DNA from: Geothermobacter hydrogeniphilus
GTDB taxonomy: Bacteria; Desulfobacterota; Desulfuromonadia; Desulfuromonadales; Geothermobacteraceae
Direction: 5' to 3'
DNA length: 39,292 nt
Assembly (NCBI RefSeq): GCF_002898515.1
Contig: NZ_PPFX01000040.1
Span: 1 to 39,292, forward strand
Shown here: piece by piece, positions 7,940 through 16,435 of the stretch
How positions within the stretch are numbered: position 1 is the first letter of the stretch
Layout: each line of letters opens with the position of its first letter
Made by a program: the position numbers and the translations under genes
Notes under the pieces: model-generated
Databases searched by the model: none
What the model was told of the DNA's origin: nothing
What the model saw: the letters and a program-made list of their open reading frames with translations, nothing else

Positions 7940-10029
7940 TCGGCGGCCTGCTGGCTCTGGAAGTCGTGGCCCGCATCAATCGGGTGGATTTTGATGCCCG
8001 GGCGGTGGTCCGCGAGTTCGGCCTGCAGGACGAACTCGCCCCTGAGGAACTGATCCGGATCGCCAAAGTTTTCGGGTTTCGGGCCAGGCGCAAGAGCCTT
8101 TCCCTCGAAAAGCTGGCTTCCGGCTATCCTCTGCCGGCCATCGCGATCTTGAACTCAGGCGGTTACCGGGTGCTGCTCAAGGTCGATCCGGTGGCCGGCA
8201 GGGCACTGCTGCTGACTCCGGGAGAAAAGAACACTACCGAGATGGATGCCGACAGCCTGCAGGCGGAGATGGACAGCTGCCTGGTTCTCAGTCATCGCAA
8301 ATCATCCTCCCACTCCGGGTTCGGGTTCCGCTGGTTTCTGCAGGAGATCGGCAAATTCCGCCGCATCATCGCTGAGGTGCTGCTCGGATCCTTCGTGGTT
8401 CAGCTGTTCGGACTGGTGACGCCGCTGTTCACCCAGGTCATCCTCGACAAGGTTCTCGTCCACCACAGCCTCTCGACCCTCGATGTCCTGGCGGTTGCTT
8501 TTCTGGCGGTGGTGCTGTTTGAACTGCTTTTGAATATTGCACGGAACTACATTTTCATCCACACCACCAGCAAACTGGACGCCAAGCTGGGCGCCAAGCT
8601 GTTCAGGCACCTGCTCGGCCTGCCGTTTCGCTACTTCGAGTCGCGCCAGGTCGGCAATATCGCCGCCCGGGTGAGGGAACTCGATACCATTCGGGAGTTC
8701 ATCACCAACAAGGCGGTCAGCGTGCTGATCGATGTTTTCTTCTCCGGAGTGTTCGTGGTGGTGATGCTGCTCTACAGTGTCAAGCTGACCCTGGTGGCGC
8801 TCGGTTTTGTCACCGTGATCGCGCTCCTCTACCTGACCGTGACCCCGGAACTGCGGCGCCGGCTGAAGCAGAAATTCCAGATGGGGGCCGCCTCCAACTC
8901 CTACCTGGTGGAATCGGTCACCGGCATGCAGACGGTCAAGTCCCTGGCCATCGAAGGGGCGATGCAGAGACGCTGGGAGGACCATCTGGGTCAGTATGTC
9001 CGCTCCAGTTTTCGCCTCGCGAATATGTCCAAAATCTCGGGCGCGGTGGCCGGGTCTCTGCAGCGGTTGATGACCATCTCCATTCTCTACCTCGGGGTCA
9101 GGGCCGTGCTGCAGGGCGAGATGACCATCGGTCAGTTGATCGCCTTTCAGATGTTTGCCGGCCAGTTCACCGGGCCGGTGCTGCGGCTGACCAACCGGTG
9201 GAACGAGTTTCAGCAGGCGCTGCTGTCGGTCGACCGGCTGGGCGATATTCTCAACCAACCCCTGGAAACCCCCTCGGACAAAGCCATCACCCTGCCCAGC
9301 CTGCGGGGGCAGATCCGTTTTGAAAATGTCAGCTTCCAGTACACGCCGAACGGTTCCCGGGTGCTCGACGGGGTCGATCTGACCATCGAACCGGGGCAAT
9401 GCGTGGGGATTGTCGGACGCAGCGGCAGCGGCAAGAGCACTCTGGCCAAACTGCTGCAGCGGCTGTACATCCCCAACGAAGGGGCAATCTTCATTGACGG
9501 GATCGATGTCAGGCACATGAATCCGTTCTGGCTGCGGCACAATATCGGCGTGGTGCTGCAGGAGAACTATCTGTTCAGCGGCACCATCCGCGACAATATC
9601 GCCCTGCCCCGTCCCGACGCCCCGATGGAACTGGTCCTCGAAGCGGCCCGCCTGGCGGGAGCGCACGAATTTGTTTCCGCCATGCCCGAAGGCTACGACA
9701 CCCGGGTCAGCGAGCGTGGCGGCTCCCTTTCCGGCGGTCAGAAGCAGCGGATCGCCATCGCCCGGGCGTTGATCACCAGACCGCGGCTGTTGATCTTCGA
9801 TGAGGCGACCAGCGCCCTCGACTACGAATCGGAAAGGATCATTCGTGACAATATGCGGGCCATCAGGCAGGGGCGCACCACGCTGATCATTGCTCACCGG
9901 CTGTCGACGATTCGCGACTGCGACCGGATTCTGGTCATGGAACAGGGCAAGGTGGTTGAATCGGGGACCCACGAACAACTCTTGAACCAGGGCGATTATT
10001 ATCATCACCTGCACAGTCAACAGGCCTGA
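7936..10029 (+). CDS. HlyB-like type I secretion ABC transporter (permease/ATPase)
   Basis: Inner-membrane ATP-driven exporter of the RTX protein. Residues 1-120 form a C39-peptidase-like domain lacking the catalytic Cys (no Cys in the first 110 residues), as in HlyB-type exporters whose substrates have an uncleaved C-terminal signal. Residues ~130-440 hold the six-helix membrane domain. The nucleotide-binding domain follows with Walker A GRSGSGKST, the signature LSGGQKQR, Walker B LLIFDEATSALD and the H-loop IIAHRLST. The 697-aa length is typical. It overlaps the TolC-like gene by 4 bp and is followed 2 bp later by the HlyD-like gene, so the three form one tight operon. Confidence 0.95.
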   Translation: MIGGLLALEVVARINRVDFDARAVVREFGLQDELAPEELIRIAKVFGFRARRKSLSLEKLASGYPLPAIAILNSGGYRVLLKVDPVAGRALLLTPGEKNTTEMDADSLQAEMDSCLVLSHRKSSSHSGFGFRWFLQEIGKFRRIIAEVLLGSFVVQLFGLVTPLFTQVILDKVLVHHSLSTLDVLAVAFLAVVLFELLLNIARNYIFIHTTSKLDAKLGAKLFRHLLGLPFRYFESRQVGNIAARVRELDTIREFITNKAVSVLIDVFFSGVFVVVMLLYSVKLTLVALGFVTVIALLYLTVTPELRRRLKQKFQMGAASNSYLVESVTGMQTVKSLAIEGAMQRRWEDHLGQYVRSSFRLANMSKISGAVAGSLQRLMTISILYLGVRAVLQGEMTIGQLIAFQMFAGQFTGPVLRLTNRWNEFQQALLSVDRLGDILNQPLETPSDKAITLPSLRGQIRFENVSFQYTPNGSRVLDGVDLTIEPGQCVGIVGRSGSGKSTLAKLLQRLYIPNEGAIFIDGIDVRHMNPFWLRHNIGVVLQENYLFSGTIRDNIALPRPDAPMELVLEAARLAGAHEFVSAMPEGYDTRVSERGGSLSGGQKQRIAIARALITRPRLLIFDEATSALDYESERIIRDNMRAIRQGRTTLIIAHRLSTIRDCDRILVMEQGKVVESGTHEQLLNQGDYYHHLHSQQA

Positions 10030-10031
10030 AC

Positions 10032-11342
10032 ATGTTCCGAACCCGAAACGATCATCACCAGTTCAAACCGCTGCTGGTCGAAATTGAAGAGGAACCGCTC
10101 AATCCCCTGGGGCGTCTGATCTTCTGGACCATTCTCGCGGCCCTGCTGCTGAGTGTCCTGTGGATGTTTTTCGGCCGGGTCGACGTTGTGGTCTCAGCAC
10201 GCGGCAAGGTGATTCCCGCCGGCGAGGTCAAGGAGGTCCAGCCGCTGACCAGTGGCGTGGTCAGGGCGATTCTGGTCAAGCCGGGCCAGAGAGTTGAAGC
10301 CGGCGAGGTGCTGATGGAGATCGACCCGACCGAGACCGAACCTGAACTGGCCTCGATGAAGGCCGACCGGAAACGGGTGGCCCTTGAACTTAAGCGCCTT
10401 GATGCCTTGTTGACGGGAACAGACTTTACTCCTTCGCAAAACCTCTACGATGACGAGATCGTGGAGGTCCAGAGGAAACTGTATCTTTCCGCAAAGGAGA
10501 CGCTGGCGAAACAGGTTCAGGTTAAACAGGAGGAATTGGCCCAGATCGAACAACAGCTTGCCGCGGCGCAACAGTCTCTTGAACAGGCCGATTACCTGTT
10601 GCGGGTCGGCCGCGACCGCCTCGACCGGATCACGCCGGTGCGGGATCTGCTCAGCAGGGACGAATACGACCGGGCACTGACCGATGTGGCGGCCTACAAC
10701 AGCCGGCAGATCACTGCCCGGCACAAGGTGGAGGAACTGGAGGCGTCCCGCGGGCAGGTTCAGGAGCAGATCCGGTTGATCGAAGAGGAGAATCGCAACC
10801 GGCTGTTGACCGAGATGGCCCGGAAACGGCAGGAATCACTTTACCTGACATCAAAAATCGAACGAACTGAATTCGTCAACTCCCGGCAGCAGATCCGGGC
10901 TCCGGTACGCGGCTATGTCGCGCAACTCTTTGTCCACACCATCGGCGGGGTGGTGACTCCGGCCGAAAAGCTCGCCACCCTGGTGCCGGCCGATTCCAGA
11001 CCGGTGATCAAGTCCCGGATTTTGAACCGCGACGTGGGTTACGTTCACCCCGGCATGGAGGTCGCGATCAAGGTCGACACCTTCGATTTTCAAAAGTACG
11101 GCATGTTGAACGGCCGGCTGCTGCAGGTGGCTCGGGACAGTGTCGACGATGACCGTCTCGGTTTGGTTTACGAAGCCTATGTCGAACCGCTGGAAACGTC
11201 TCTGCTGGTCGATGGTGTTCCAACGTCGTTGACAACCGGGATGAGTGTCACCACTGAAATCAAGGTTGGAAAAAGACGCATCATCGAGTTTTTCATCTAC
11301 CCCCTCATCAAGTATTGGGATGAAGGAACCAGTGTGCGATGA
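10032..11342 (+). CDS. HlyD-family periplasmic adaptor of a type I secretion system
   Basis: Membrane fusion protein linking the ABC transporter to the outer-membrane channel. It has a short cytoplasmic N-terminus, one transmembrane helix at about residues 29-47 (IFWTILAALLLSVLWMFF), a biotinyl-lipoyl-like half-motif (GEVKEVQPLTSGVVRAILVKPGQ), and a long coiled coil at residues ~130-265. The second half of the lipoyl fold (QQIRAPVRGYVAQL) and a C-terminal beta-barrel follow. The 436-aa length is usual for HlyD. It starts 2 bp after the ABC gene. Its stop overlaps an ATG opening a 20-codon ORF (ATGA). Confidence 0.95.
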   Translation: MFRTRNDHHQFKPLLVEIEEEPLNPLGRLIFWTILAALLLSVLWMFFGRVDVVVSARGKVIPAGEVKEVQPLTSGVVRAILVKPGQRVEAGEVLMEIDPTETEPELASMKADRKRVALELKRLDALLTGTDFTPSQNLYDDEIVEVQRKLYLSAKETLAKQVQVKQEELAQIEQQLAAAQQSLEQADYLLRVGRDRLDRITPVRDLLSRDEYDRALTDVAAYNSRQITARHKVEELEASRGQVQEQIRLIEEENRNRLLTEMARKRQESLYLTSKIERTEFVNSRQQIRAPVRGYVAQLFVHTIGGVVTPAEKLATLVPADSRPVIKSRILNRDVGYVHPGMEVAIKVDTFDFQKYGMLNGRLLQVARDSVDDDRLGLVYEAYVEPLETSLLVDGVPTSLTTGMSVTTEIKVGKRRIIEFFIYPLIKYWDEGTSVR

Positions 11343-11401
11343 AAGAATCGATCTATGGTATCAACACCGAGCGTCGGCCGCATATTCTCATGGCGATGTG
11401 A
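11339..11401 (+). other. 20-codon ORF overlapping the hlyD-like stop, possible gene remnant
   Basis: An ATG at 11339 overlaps the HlyD-like stop codon (ATGA) and opens a 20-residue frame, MKESIYGINTERRPHILMAM, that ends at 11401, just before the second MITE-like element. It is too short to assign. It could be chance, a coupled small peptide, or the start of a fourth operon gene that has since decayed. Confidence 0.25.
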
Positions 11402-11410
11402 GAGCAATAA

Positions 11411-11572
11411 CCTGAATCAGTGAGTTCCTGTTGGATGGGGAGTGCAAGTGCTTGGTCTGAATGAGATTTCCAAAAATCTGAAGCGCACCCATAGGTTCGC
11501 TGGTGATTTTTGGGAAGCTCAGGTAGATCAATGACTTGTGCTGTCCGCCAACAAGGGACCCACCGATTCAGG
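11411..11572. mobile_element. MITE-like palindromic element, copy 2
   Basis: Second 162-bp copy, in the same orientation as the one at 6411-6572 and exactly 5,000 bp away. Its terminal inverted repeats match at 15 of 18 positions. It is flanked by perfect 5-bp direct repeats AATAA (11406-11410 and 11573-11577), a clear target-site duplication showing that this copy inserted on its own. No protein is encoded. The 11402-11729 gene gap holds this element, a short tandem repeat and AT-rich DNA in which I see no gene. Confidence 0.88.
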
Positions 11573-11610
11573 AATAAGGTCAAATTCTGGAAACTGGCAT
11601 CTCACAACAC

Positions 11611-11643
11611 CCTGAATAAACCCTGAATAAACCCTGAATAAAC
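11611..11643. repeat. Three perfect 11-bp tandem repeats
   Basis: The unit CCTGAATAAAC is present three times without mismatch. Its first seven bases equal the tip of the MITE-like terminal repeat that ends 38 bp upstream, so it may derive from that element or its integration. Confidence 0.9.
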
Positions 11644-11729
11644 CACTCCGTGTCGAATATCCATTCGTTATAAAATCCGGTCAATAACCCACATCTATTG
11701 TCATCAACATTTAAGTATTTTCTCAGCAC

Positions 11730-13259
11730 TTACCCCAGCTTCCGATCCAGCCCCCGGTACTGCACCGCCTCGGCCAGGTGCGGCTGGCGGATGTCATCTT
11801 CCCCTGAAAGATCGGCGATGGTGCGGGCGACCTTGAGGATGCGGCTGTAGCTGCGCGCCGACATGCCCAATCGGTCAACCACCATCTCCAGCAGTTTTTC
11901 TCCCTCTGCGTCCAACCGGCAGAACTGTTTCAGGTGCCGGGCCTGCATCTGGCTGTTGGTGTGCAGGCCGAAGGGTTCCAGGCGCTTGCGCTGAATCTGC
12001 CGCGCCGCCTCGACCCGGGCGCGGATGGCGGCGGATGATTCGGCGCTGCAGGTCGCGGCGAGATCCTTGTGGGCGACCCGCGGCGCCTCGATGTGCAGGT
12101 CGATGCGGTCGAGCAGCGGTCCGGAGAGGCGGCTGCGGTAGCGCTGGGTCATCAGCGGGGTGCAGGAGCAGGGGTGCTGGGGGTCGCCCAAAAAGCCGCA
12201 AGGACAGGGGTTCATCGCCGCCACCAGCATGAAATCGGCCGGGTAGGTCAGGGTGGTGGCGGCGCGGCTGATGGTGACCTGGCCGTCTTCCAGCGGCTGG
12301 CGCAGCATCTCCAGCACATTCTTCTTGAACTCGGGCAGTTCGTCGAGGAAGAGAATACCGCGATGGGCCAGGGAGACCTCTCCCGGCTTGGGATAACTGC
12401 CACCACCGATCAGCCCGGCATCGGAGATGGTGTGATGAGGATGACGGAAGGGGCGCGAACTGAGCAGCGCCTGTTCGCGAGACAGCAGACCGACAATGGA
12501 GTGGATCTTGCTCGCTTCCAGCGCCTCCTCGAAAGCGAGCGACGGCAGGATGGTCGGCACCCGTCGGGCGAGCATGGTCTTGCCGGAACCGGGGGGGCCG
12601 ACTAATAGAACATTGTGGCTGCCGGCGGCGGCGATCTCCAGCGCCCGCTTGGCCTGCTCCTGGCCGGCGACCTCGGCGAAGTCGGCCTCGCCGGAAACCC
12701 TTTCGGCCTGCAACAGCGCGGGGTCGACCACCACCGGCTCAAGAACCTGTTCGCGGTTGAGAAAATCGACCACCTGGCCCAGGTCCTCGACGGCGTAGAC
12801 CGGTGAACCGGCTGCGATGGCCCCTTCGGCGGCGTTTTCCCGCGGCAGGATCAGGCCGTCGACATCCCAGTCGCGGGCGGCGACGGCCACCGGCAGGGCG
12901 CCGCGCACCGGCTTGACGCGACCGTCGAGGGAGAGTTCGCCGAGCAGCACGTAACGGCCGGCGTTGCCGTTTTTGACCACCCCGGTGGCGCTGAGCAGGC
13001 CGATCGCCATCGGCAGGTCAAAGGCGGCGCCGTCCTTCTTGATGTCGGCGGGGGCGAGGTTGATGGTGATGCGGCGGGCGGGAAACTCGTAGCCGGAGTT
13101 CTTGATCGCGCTCTTGACGCGGTCCTTGCTCTCCTTAACCGCTCCCTCGGGCAGGCCGACGGTGGCGAACTGGGGCAACCCCTGGGCAATATCGACTTCG
13201 ACTTCAACCGGGTAGGCATCGATGCCGAGCAGGGCACCGGAGGTGATTTTGGCGAGCAT
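11730..13259 (-). CDS. comM: YifB/ComM-family Mg-chelatase-like AAA+ ATPase
   Basis: ComM is a hexameric helicase that promotes branch migration during natural transformation; YifB-family proteins occur widely in bacteria, including ones not known to be competent. The N-terminal ChlI-like domain (for example GLPEGAVKESKDRVKSAI) is followed by a Walker A motif GPPGSGKT, a Walker B region ILFLDELPEF, the Mg-chelatase signature NPCPCGFLGD and a C-terminal domain ending in AVQYRGLDRKLG. The longer frame begins at 13331, but the ATG at 13259 is preceded by AGGAGG at good spacing and gives the family's usual MLAKITSGALLG start. At 509 aa the length is normal. It is transcribed alone, convergent with the secretion operon. 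Confidence 0.95.
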   Translation of the reverse strand: MLAKITSGALLGIDAYPVEVEVDIAQGLPQFATVGLPEGAVKESKDRVKSAIKNSGYEFPARRITINLAPADIKKDGAAFDLPMAIGLLSATGVVKNGNAGRYVLLGELSLDGRVKPVRGALPVAVAARDWDVDGLILPRENAAEGAIAAGSPVYAVEDLGQVVDFLNREQVLEPVVVDPALLQAERVSGEADFAEVAGQEQAKRALEIAAAGSHNVLLVGPPGSGKTMLARRVPTILPSLAFEEALEASKIHSIVGLLSREQALLSSRPFRHPHHTISDAGLIGGGSYPKPGEVSLAHRGILFLDELPEFKKNVLEMLRQPLEDGQVTISRAATTLTYPADFMLVAAMNPCPCGFLGDPQHPCSCTPLMTQRYRSRLSGPLLDRIDLHIEAPRVAHKDLAATCSAESSAAIRARVEAARQIQRKRLEPFGLHTNSQMQARHLKQFCRLDAEGEKLLEMVVDRLGMSARSYSRILKVARTIADLSGEDDIRQPHLAEAVQYRGLDRKLG

Positions 13260-13370
13260 GTTCCCCTCCTGGGAAAGAGTCCGGTCGTCAATGACCGCTC
13301 TCAAGATAGCGGGAAATGCCGGCAACGGCAAGGGTGGATGGCTGAAAGTCGTTATCGGCGCAGGCCTCTT

Positions 13371-14075
13371 TCAACGACAGCCGATACGTCGCACCCCTTC
13401 CATGCCGGAAATGCGGCTGATCAGTTCACGGCCGATCCAGCGGTGGTGGTTGGTGATCACATATTCGAGGGAAATTTCTCCGGCTTCGAGATCGACGCCG
13501 ATTTTGGCGGAAACGATCCGCAGGCGGTGTTCCGCGAACAGCTGTTCAATCTCCCGGTCCAGTTCCGGGCGGTTAACGGCCGTGACTTTCAGGTTGGTGT
13601 AGCGATCTTTCTTGATAACCGGCTCGAAGCGTTTCAGCCAGACCAGGCTCATCAGGGCAAGAAAGGTCGACAGGCCGCCGACAATGAAGAGACCGACGCC
13701 GAAGGCCATGCCGAGGGCGGCGACCATCCACAACGAGGCGGCGGTCGTCAGGCCGCGGACGTTGACCCCTTCCTTCAGAATCACCCCGGCTCCGAGAAAG
13801 CCGATGCCGGAGATGATCTGCGCGGCGGTCCGGGCCGGGTCGAGACGGAGGATCGAATTGCTGTCCAGAGCCCCGTACTTGACTACGAAAACCTCGGAAA
13901 TGACCATCATCAGGCAGGACGCGACGCAGACCAGTATGTGGGTACGGAGCCCGGCCGGGCGGCCATGCCGTTCCCGCTCCATGCCGATCATGCCGCCGGC
14001 CAGGGCCGCCAGCAGAAGCTTGACAGTCACCATCAGGATATCGCTGCCCAACAGGTTGGCTCCCCAGGTTTCCAT
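13371..14075 (-). CDS. MgtC/SapB-family membrane protein
   Basis: The N-terminal ~140 residues hold about four hydrophobic helices with the family hallmark GGMIGMERERHGRPAGLRTH. The C-terminal ~85 residues (FEPVIKKDRYTNLKVTAVN onward) are soluble and fit the ACT-like domain of longer MgtC homologues. MgtC proteins are linked to growth at low magnesium and to modulation of membrane energetics; the exact role in this organism cannot be read from sequence. AAAGGA lies a few bases before the ATG. It lies downstream of znuA on the same strand with a 123-bp gap containing a hairpin, so it is probably transcribed separately. Confidence 0.92.
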   Translation of the reverse strand: METWGANLLGSDILMVTVKLLLAALAGGMIGMERERHGRPAGLRTHILVCVASCLMMVISEVFVVKYGALDSNSILRLDPARTAAQIISGIGFLGAGVILKEGVNVRGLTTAASLWMVAALGMAFGVGLFIVGGLSTFLALMSLVWLKRFEPVIKKDRYTNLKVTAVNRPELDREIEQLFAEHRLRIVSAKIGVDLEAGEISLEYVITNHHRWIGRELISRISGMEGVRRIGCR

Positions 14076-14148
14076 AGGATCCTTTCGGTCTGCTGCAACA
14101 AGGATGTCATGCCTTTGAAATTATTGCATTCATCGGGCAGAAGACAAG

Positions 14149-14173
14149 TCCCGGCGGGTTCTTTGCGCCGGGA
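14149..14173 (-). terminator. Possible hairpin terminator between znuA and mgtC-like gene
   Basis: Perfect 8-bp arms TCCCGGCG and CGCCGGGA surround a 9-nt loop 25 bp after the znuA stop. No T-run follows on the minus strand, so termination efficiency is uncertain. Confidence 0.35.
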
Positions 14174-14198
14174 GACAATAATTTGCTTGCTCAGCCTG

Positions 14199-15122
14199 CT
14201 ACTGCCCGAGACAGGCCTGCAGGTTGTCGGCCATCCCCTGCAGCAGGGCGAGGTAGCTGTCCGGGCTATCGGGCAGGGTGGCGCCGATCGGGTCGAGTTC
14301 ACCGTGGCGGGCGCCGGTCCCTTCGATCAGGGTCGCCACCAGGCGCGGTTCGAACTGCGGTTCGCTGAAGACGCAGCGCACGTTGCGGTTCTTGATCTGA
14401 CGGCGCATTTCACGAATCCGGCGCGCTCCCGGCGCCCGTTCCGGGTGGATCGCCAGAGCGCCGAGGGGGTGAAGGCCGAAGGCCTGTTCAAAGTACTGGT
14501 AGGCATCGTGAAAGACCAGGTAGGAAGACTGCCGCAACGGAACGAGTTGCTGCTTGAGGCGATGCTGCAGCGCGCTGATCTTCCGCTTTTCTGCCGCGGC
14601 ATTGGCCCGGTAGCGGGCGGCATGCCGCGGGTCAAGCTGGATCAGCCGGGCGCTGAGGGCATTGAGCAGTTGCCGGGCATTGGCCGGGTCGAGCCAGAGG
14701 TGGGGATCGATGCCGCCATGTCGGTGCTCCTCGTCCGGATCTTCTCCCCAGGAACCACCTTTGCGGGCCGGCAGCAGATTGATGCCGGGCAGCTTGGTCA
14801 ACTGCAGGGTCTTTGTCCGCAGGTTCGGATCCCGCAACGATTTGGCGAGAAACGATTCCAGTTCCGGCCCGATCCAGAGGATCAGGTCGGCGTGGTGCAG
14901 CGCCCGCATCTGTGAAGGGCGCAGGGCAAAACTGTGTGGCGAGGATCCGCCCGGCAGCAGCAGTTGCGGTTGACCGACGCCGGCCATAACCGCGACGGCC
15001 AGACCGGCCAGCGGCTTGATGCTGACCACCACGCGCGGGGCCGCCAGCGCCTCCGGGGCGGCGGCGAACAGCAGGCAGAACAGCAGCCATCCCGCGACCG
15101 GCAGCAATCGTCTGCGCACCAT
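14199..15122 (-). CDS. znuA: Zinc ABC transporter substrate-binding protein (ZnuA-like)
   Basis: Periplasmic zinc-capture protein of the ZnuABC importer. The start at 15122 is preferred over upstream in-frame codons because AAGGAG precedes it and a signal peptide follows directly (hydrophobic core GWLLFCLLFAAAPEALA). Metal-ligand positions of the family are visible: His in GGSSPHSFALRPSQ, His in GIDPHLWLDP, His in FHDAYQYFEQ, and an acidic region FSEPQFEP. The His-rich loop typical of zinc-specific members is short here (DEEHRHGG). The protein has 307 residues. It is divergent from zur-znuCB, and the shared gap contains a Zur-box. Manganese specificity cannot be excluded by sequence alone, but the Zur context favours zinc. 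Confidence 0.93.
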   Translation of the reverse strand: MVRRRLLPVAGWLLFCLLFAAAPEALAAPRVVVSIKPLAGLAVAVMAGVGQPQLLLPGGSSPHSFALRPSQMRALHHADLILWIGPELESFLAKSLRDPNLRTKTLQLTKLPGINLLPARKGGSWGEDPDEEHRHGGIDPHLWLDPANARQLLNALSARLIQLDPRHAARYRANAAAEKRKISALQHRLKQQLVPLRQSSYLVFHDAYQYFEQAFGLHPLGALAIHPERAPGARRIREMRRQIKNRNVRCVFSEPQFEPRLVATLIEGTGARHGELDPIGATLPDSPDSYLALLQGMADNLQACLGQ

Positions 15123-15159
15123 CAGCAACTCCTTTGAATCACTCACCACGACAAGCGGA

Positions 15160-15187
15160 TTGGCGATTCGCAACAAAATGTTATAGT
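15160..15187 (+). promoter_or_regulatory. Predicted promoter of zur-znuC-znuB
   Basis: A -35 TTGGCG (15160-15165) and a -10 TATAGT (15182-15187) are spaced 16 bp apart, placing transcription start near 15194, a few bases before the AGGAGG of zur. The -10 lies inside the Zur-box, the classic layout for repression by promoter occlusion. Confidence 0.6.
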
Positions 15188-15197
15188 GTTACATATC
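15175..15197. promoter_or_regulatory. Zur-box operator between znuA and zur
   Basis: The 23-bp site reads AAAATGTTATAGTG then TTACATATC, an imperfect palindrome. It closely matches the known gammaproteobacterial Zur consensus (AAATGTTATA-N-TATAACATTT): the left half is exact and the right half differs at three positions. It is the only such site in the 87-bp divergent gap, so one operator probably controls both directions. Confidence 0.8.
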
Positions 15198-15209
15198 ACA
15201 GGAGGCCGC

Positions 15210-15692
15210 ATGTCACAACCGATTGCTGATCATCCCTTCACCCCGCACGACCACCAGCAGTGCATCGACCAGGCCATGGCCCGGGCCGAAGCCCTCTGCC
15301 GGCGGCAGCGGGCGCGCCTGACACCGCTGCGCCGCCGGGTACTGGAACTGCTCTGGCAGAGTCATCGACCGGTCGGTGCCTACGAGCTGCTTGAACAGCT
15401 GCGGACCGGGAGCCGGGCGGCACCGCCGACCGTCTACCGGGCACTCGATTTCCTGCAGCGGGTCGGCCTGGCGCATCGCCTCGCCTCGCTCAACGCCTAC
15501 ACCGGCTGCTGTTATCCGGGAGAGTCCCATGCCGGACAGTTTCTTATCTGCCGTTCCTGCCAGGCCTCCAGCGAACTGAGTTCGGCCGGTGTCAGCCGTT
15601 CGATCCGGCAGGCTACGGCAGCGGCCGGTTTTTCCGTCGAGCAGCAGACGGTGGAAATCCACGGACTCTGCTCCCGCTGCCGGGAGGACTGA
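15210..15692 (+). CDS. zur: Fur-family zinc uptake regulator (Zur)
   Basis: Zinc-dependent repressor of the Fur family. The start at 15210 follows AGGAGG; an in-frame GTG at 15186 lies inside the operator and is unlikely to be used. Residues ~30-95 form the winged helix (LTPLRRRVLELLWQ ... APPTVYRALDFLQRVGLAHR). The dimerisation domain carries two Cys pairs, C114-x-x-C117 and C154-x-x-C157, the structural zinc site, plus HGL at 151-153. The N-terminal HPFTPHDHQQC is also rich in potential ligands. It leads the znuCB operon (5 bp gap to znuC), so it probably autoregulates through the overlapping Zur-box. The assignment as Zur rather than Fur or PerR rests on the gene neighbourhood, the operator and the short CxxC-type C-terminus. 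Confidence 0.92.
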   Translation: MSQPIADHPFTPHDHQQCIDQAMARAEALCRRQRARLTPLRRRVLELLWQSHRPVGAYELLEQLRTGSRAAPPTVYRALDFLQRVGLAHRLASLNAYTGCCYPGESHAGQFLICRSCQASSELSSAGVSRSIRQATAAAGFSVEQQTVEIHGLCSRCRED

Positions 15693-15697
15693 AACGG

Positions 15698-16435
15698 ATG
15701 GCCGACAACCGTCGCACCCTGCTTGAATTGCGGCAGGTCAGCTACGCCCGCCAGGGGCGGATGCTGGTCGAGGGGGTCGACCTGCGCATCGCGGCGGGAG
15801 AAATCCTCACCCTGATCGGTCCCAACGGCGCCGGCAAAACCACCCTGCTCAAGCTCGCCCTCGGCCTGCTGCCACCGACCTCGGGCCGCATTGACCGCTT
15901 CCCGGGACTGAGTATCGGCTACATGCCGCAACGGCTGCACATCGATCCCTCTTTTCCCTTGAGCGTGAAACGTTTTCTGCACCTTGCCGGCCACTGCCGC
16001 CCGCGACAACTGGCCACCACCATGGCCGAAACCGGTATCGAGCCGCTGGCCGGACGCGCGATACAGAACCTTTCCGGCGGCGAGTTGCAGCGCGTGCTGC
16101 TGGCTCGGGCGCTGCTGCGCAATCCTGATCTGCTGGTCCTCGACGAACCGGCACAGGGCGTCGATGTCCATGGCCAGACCGAACTCTACCAGCTGCTGGC
16201 CGGTCTGCGGCAACGGCGCGGCTGCGCCATCCTGATGGTTTCCCACGACCTGCACCTGGTGATGGCGGCCACCGACCGGGTGGTCTGCCTCAACCATCAT
16301 GTCTGCTGTACCGGGTCGCCGGAAAGTGTCAGCCGCAACGCCGATTTTCTCACCCTGTTCGGCCCCGCGGCCCAGCACAACCTGGCCTTCTTCAGCCACG
16401 ACACCGATCACCACGAGGGACACCCCCATGGATGA
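15698..16435 (+). CDS. znuC: Zinc ABC transporter ATP-binding protein (ZnuC-like)
   Basis: ATPase subunit powering zinc import. Walker A GPNGAGKT sits at residues 41-48, followed by a Q-loop in GYMPQRL, the signature LSGGELQR, Walker B LLVLDEP and an H-loop in MVSHDLHLV. The C-terminal tail ends in HDTDHHEGHPHG, a His cluster common in zinc-family ATPases, which may help sense or hand over metal. It starts 5 bp after the zur stop and its end overlaps znuB by 8 bp, so zur-znuC-znuB form one operon. Confidence 0.95.
   Translation: MADNRRTLLELRQVSYARQGRMLVEGVDLRIAAGEILTLIGPNGAGKTTLLKLALGLLPPTSGRIDRFPGLSIGYMPQRLHIDPSFPLSVKRFLHLAGHCRPRQLATTMAETGIEPLAGRAIQNLSGGELQRVLLARALLRNPDLLVLDEPAQGVDVHGQTELYQLLAGLRQRRGCAILMVSHDLHLVMAATDRVVCLNHHVCCTGSPESVSRNADFLTLFGPAAQHNLAFFSHDTDHHEGHPHG

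Noticed and set aside
6411-11572. Composite transposon carrying the secretion genes
   Set aside because: Each element copy has its own target duplication, and the outermost flanks (TATTC left of copy 1, AATAA right of copy 2) do not match each other, so the pair did not move as a unit.
13338-14915. 525-codon plus-strand frame across mgtC-like and znuA genes
   Set aside because: It spans two well-supported minus-strand genes with clear motifs, so it is an antisense shadow.
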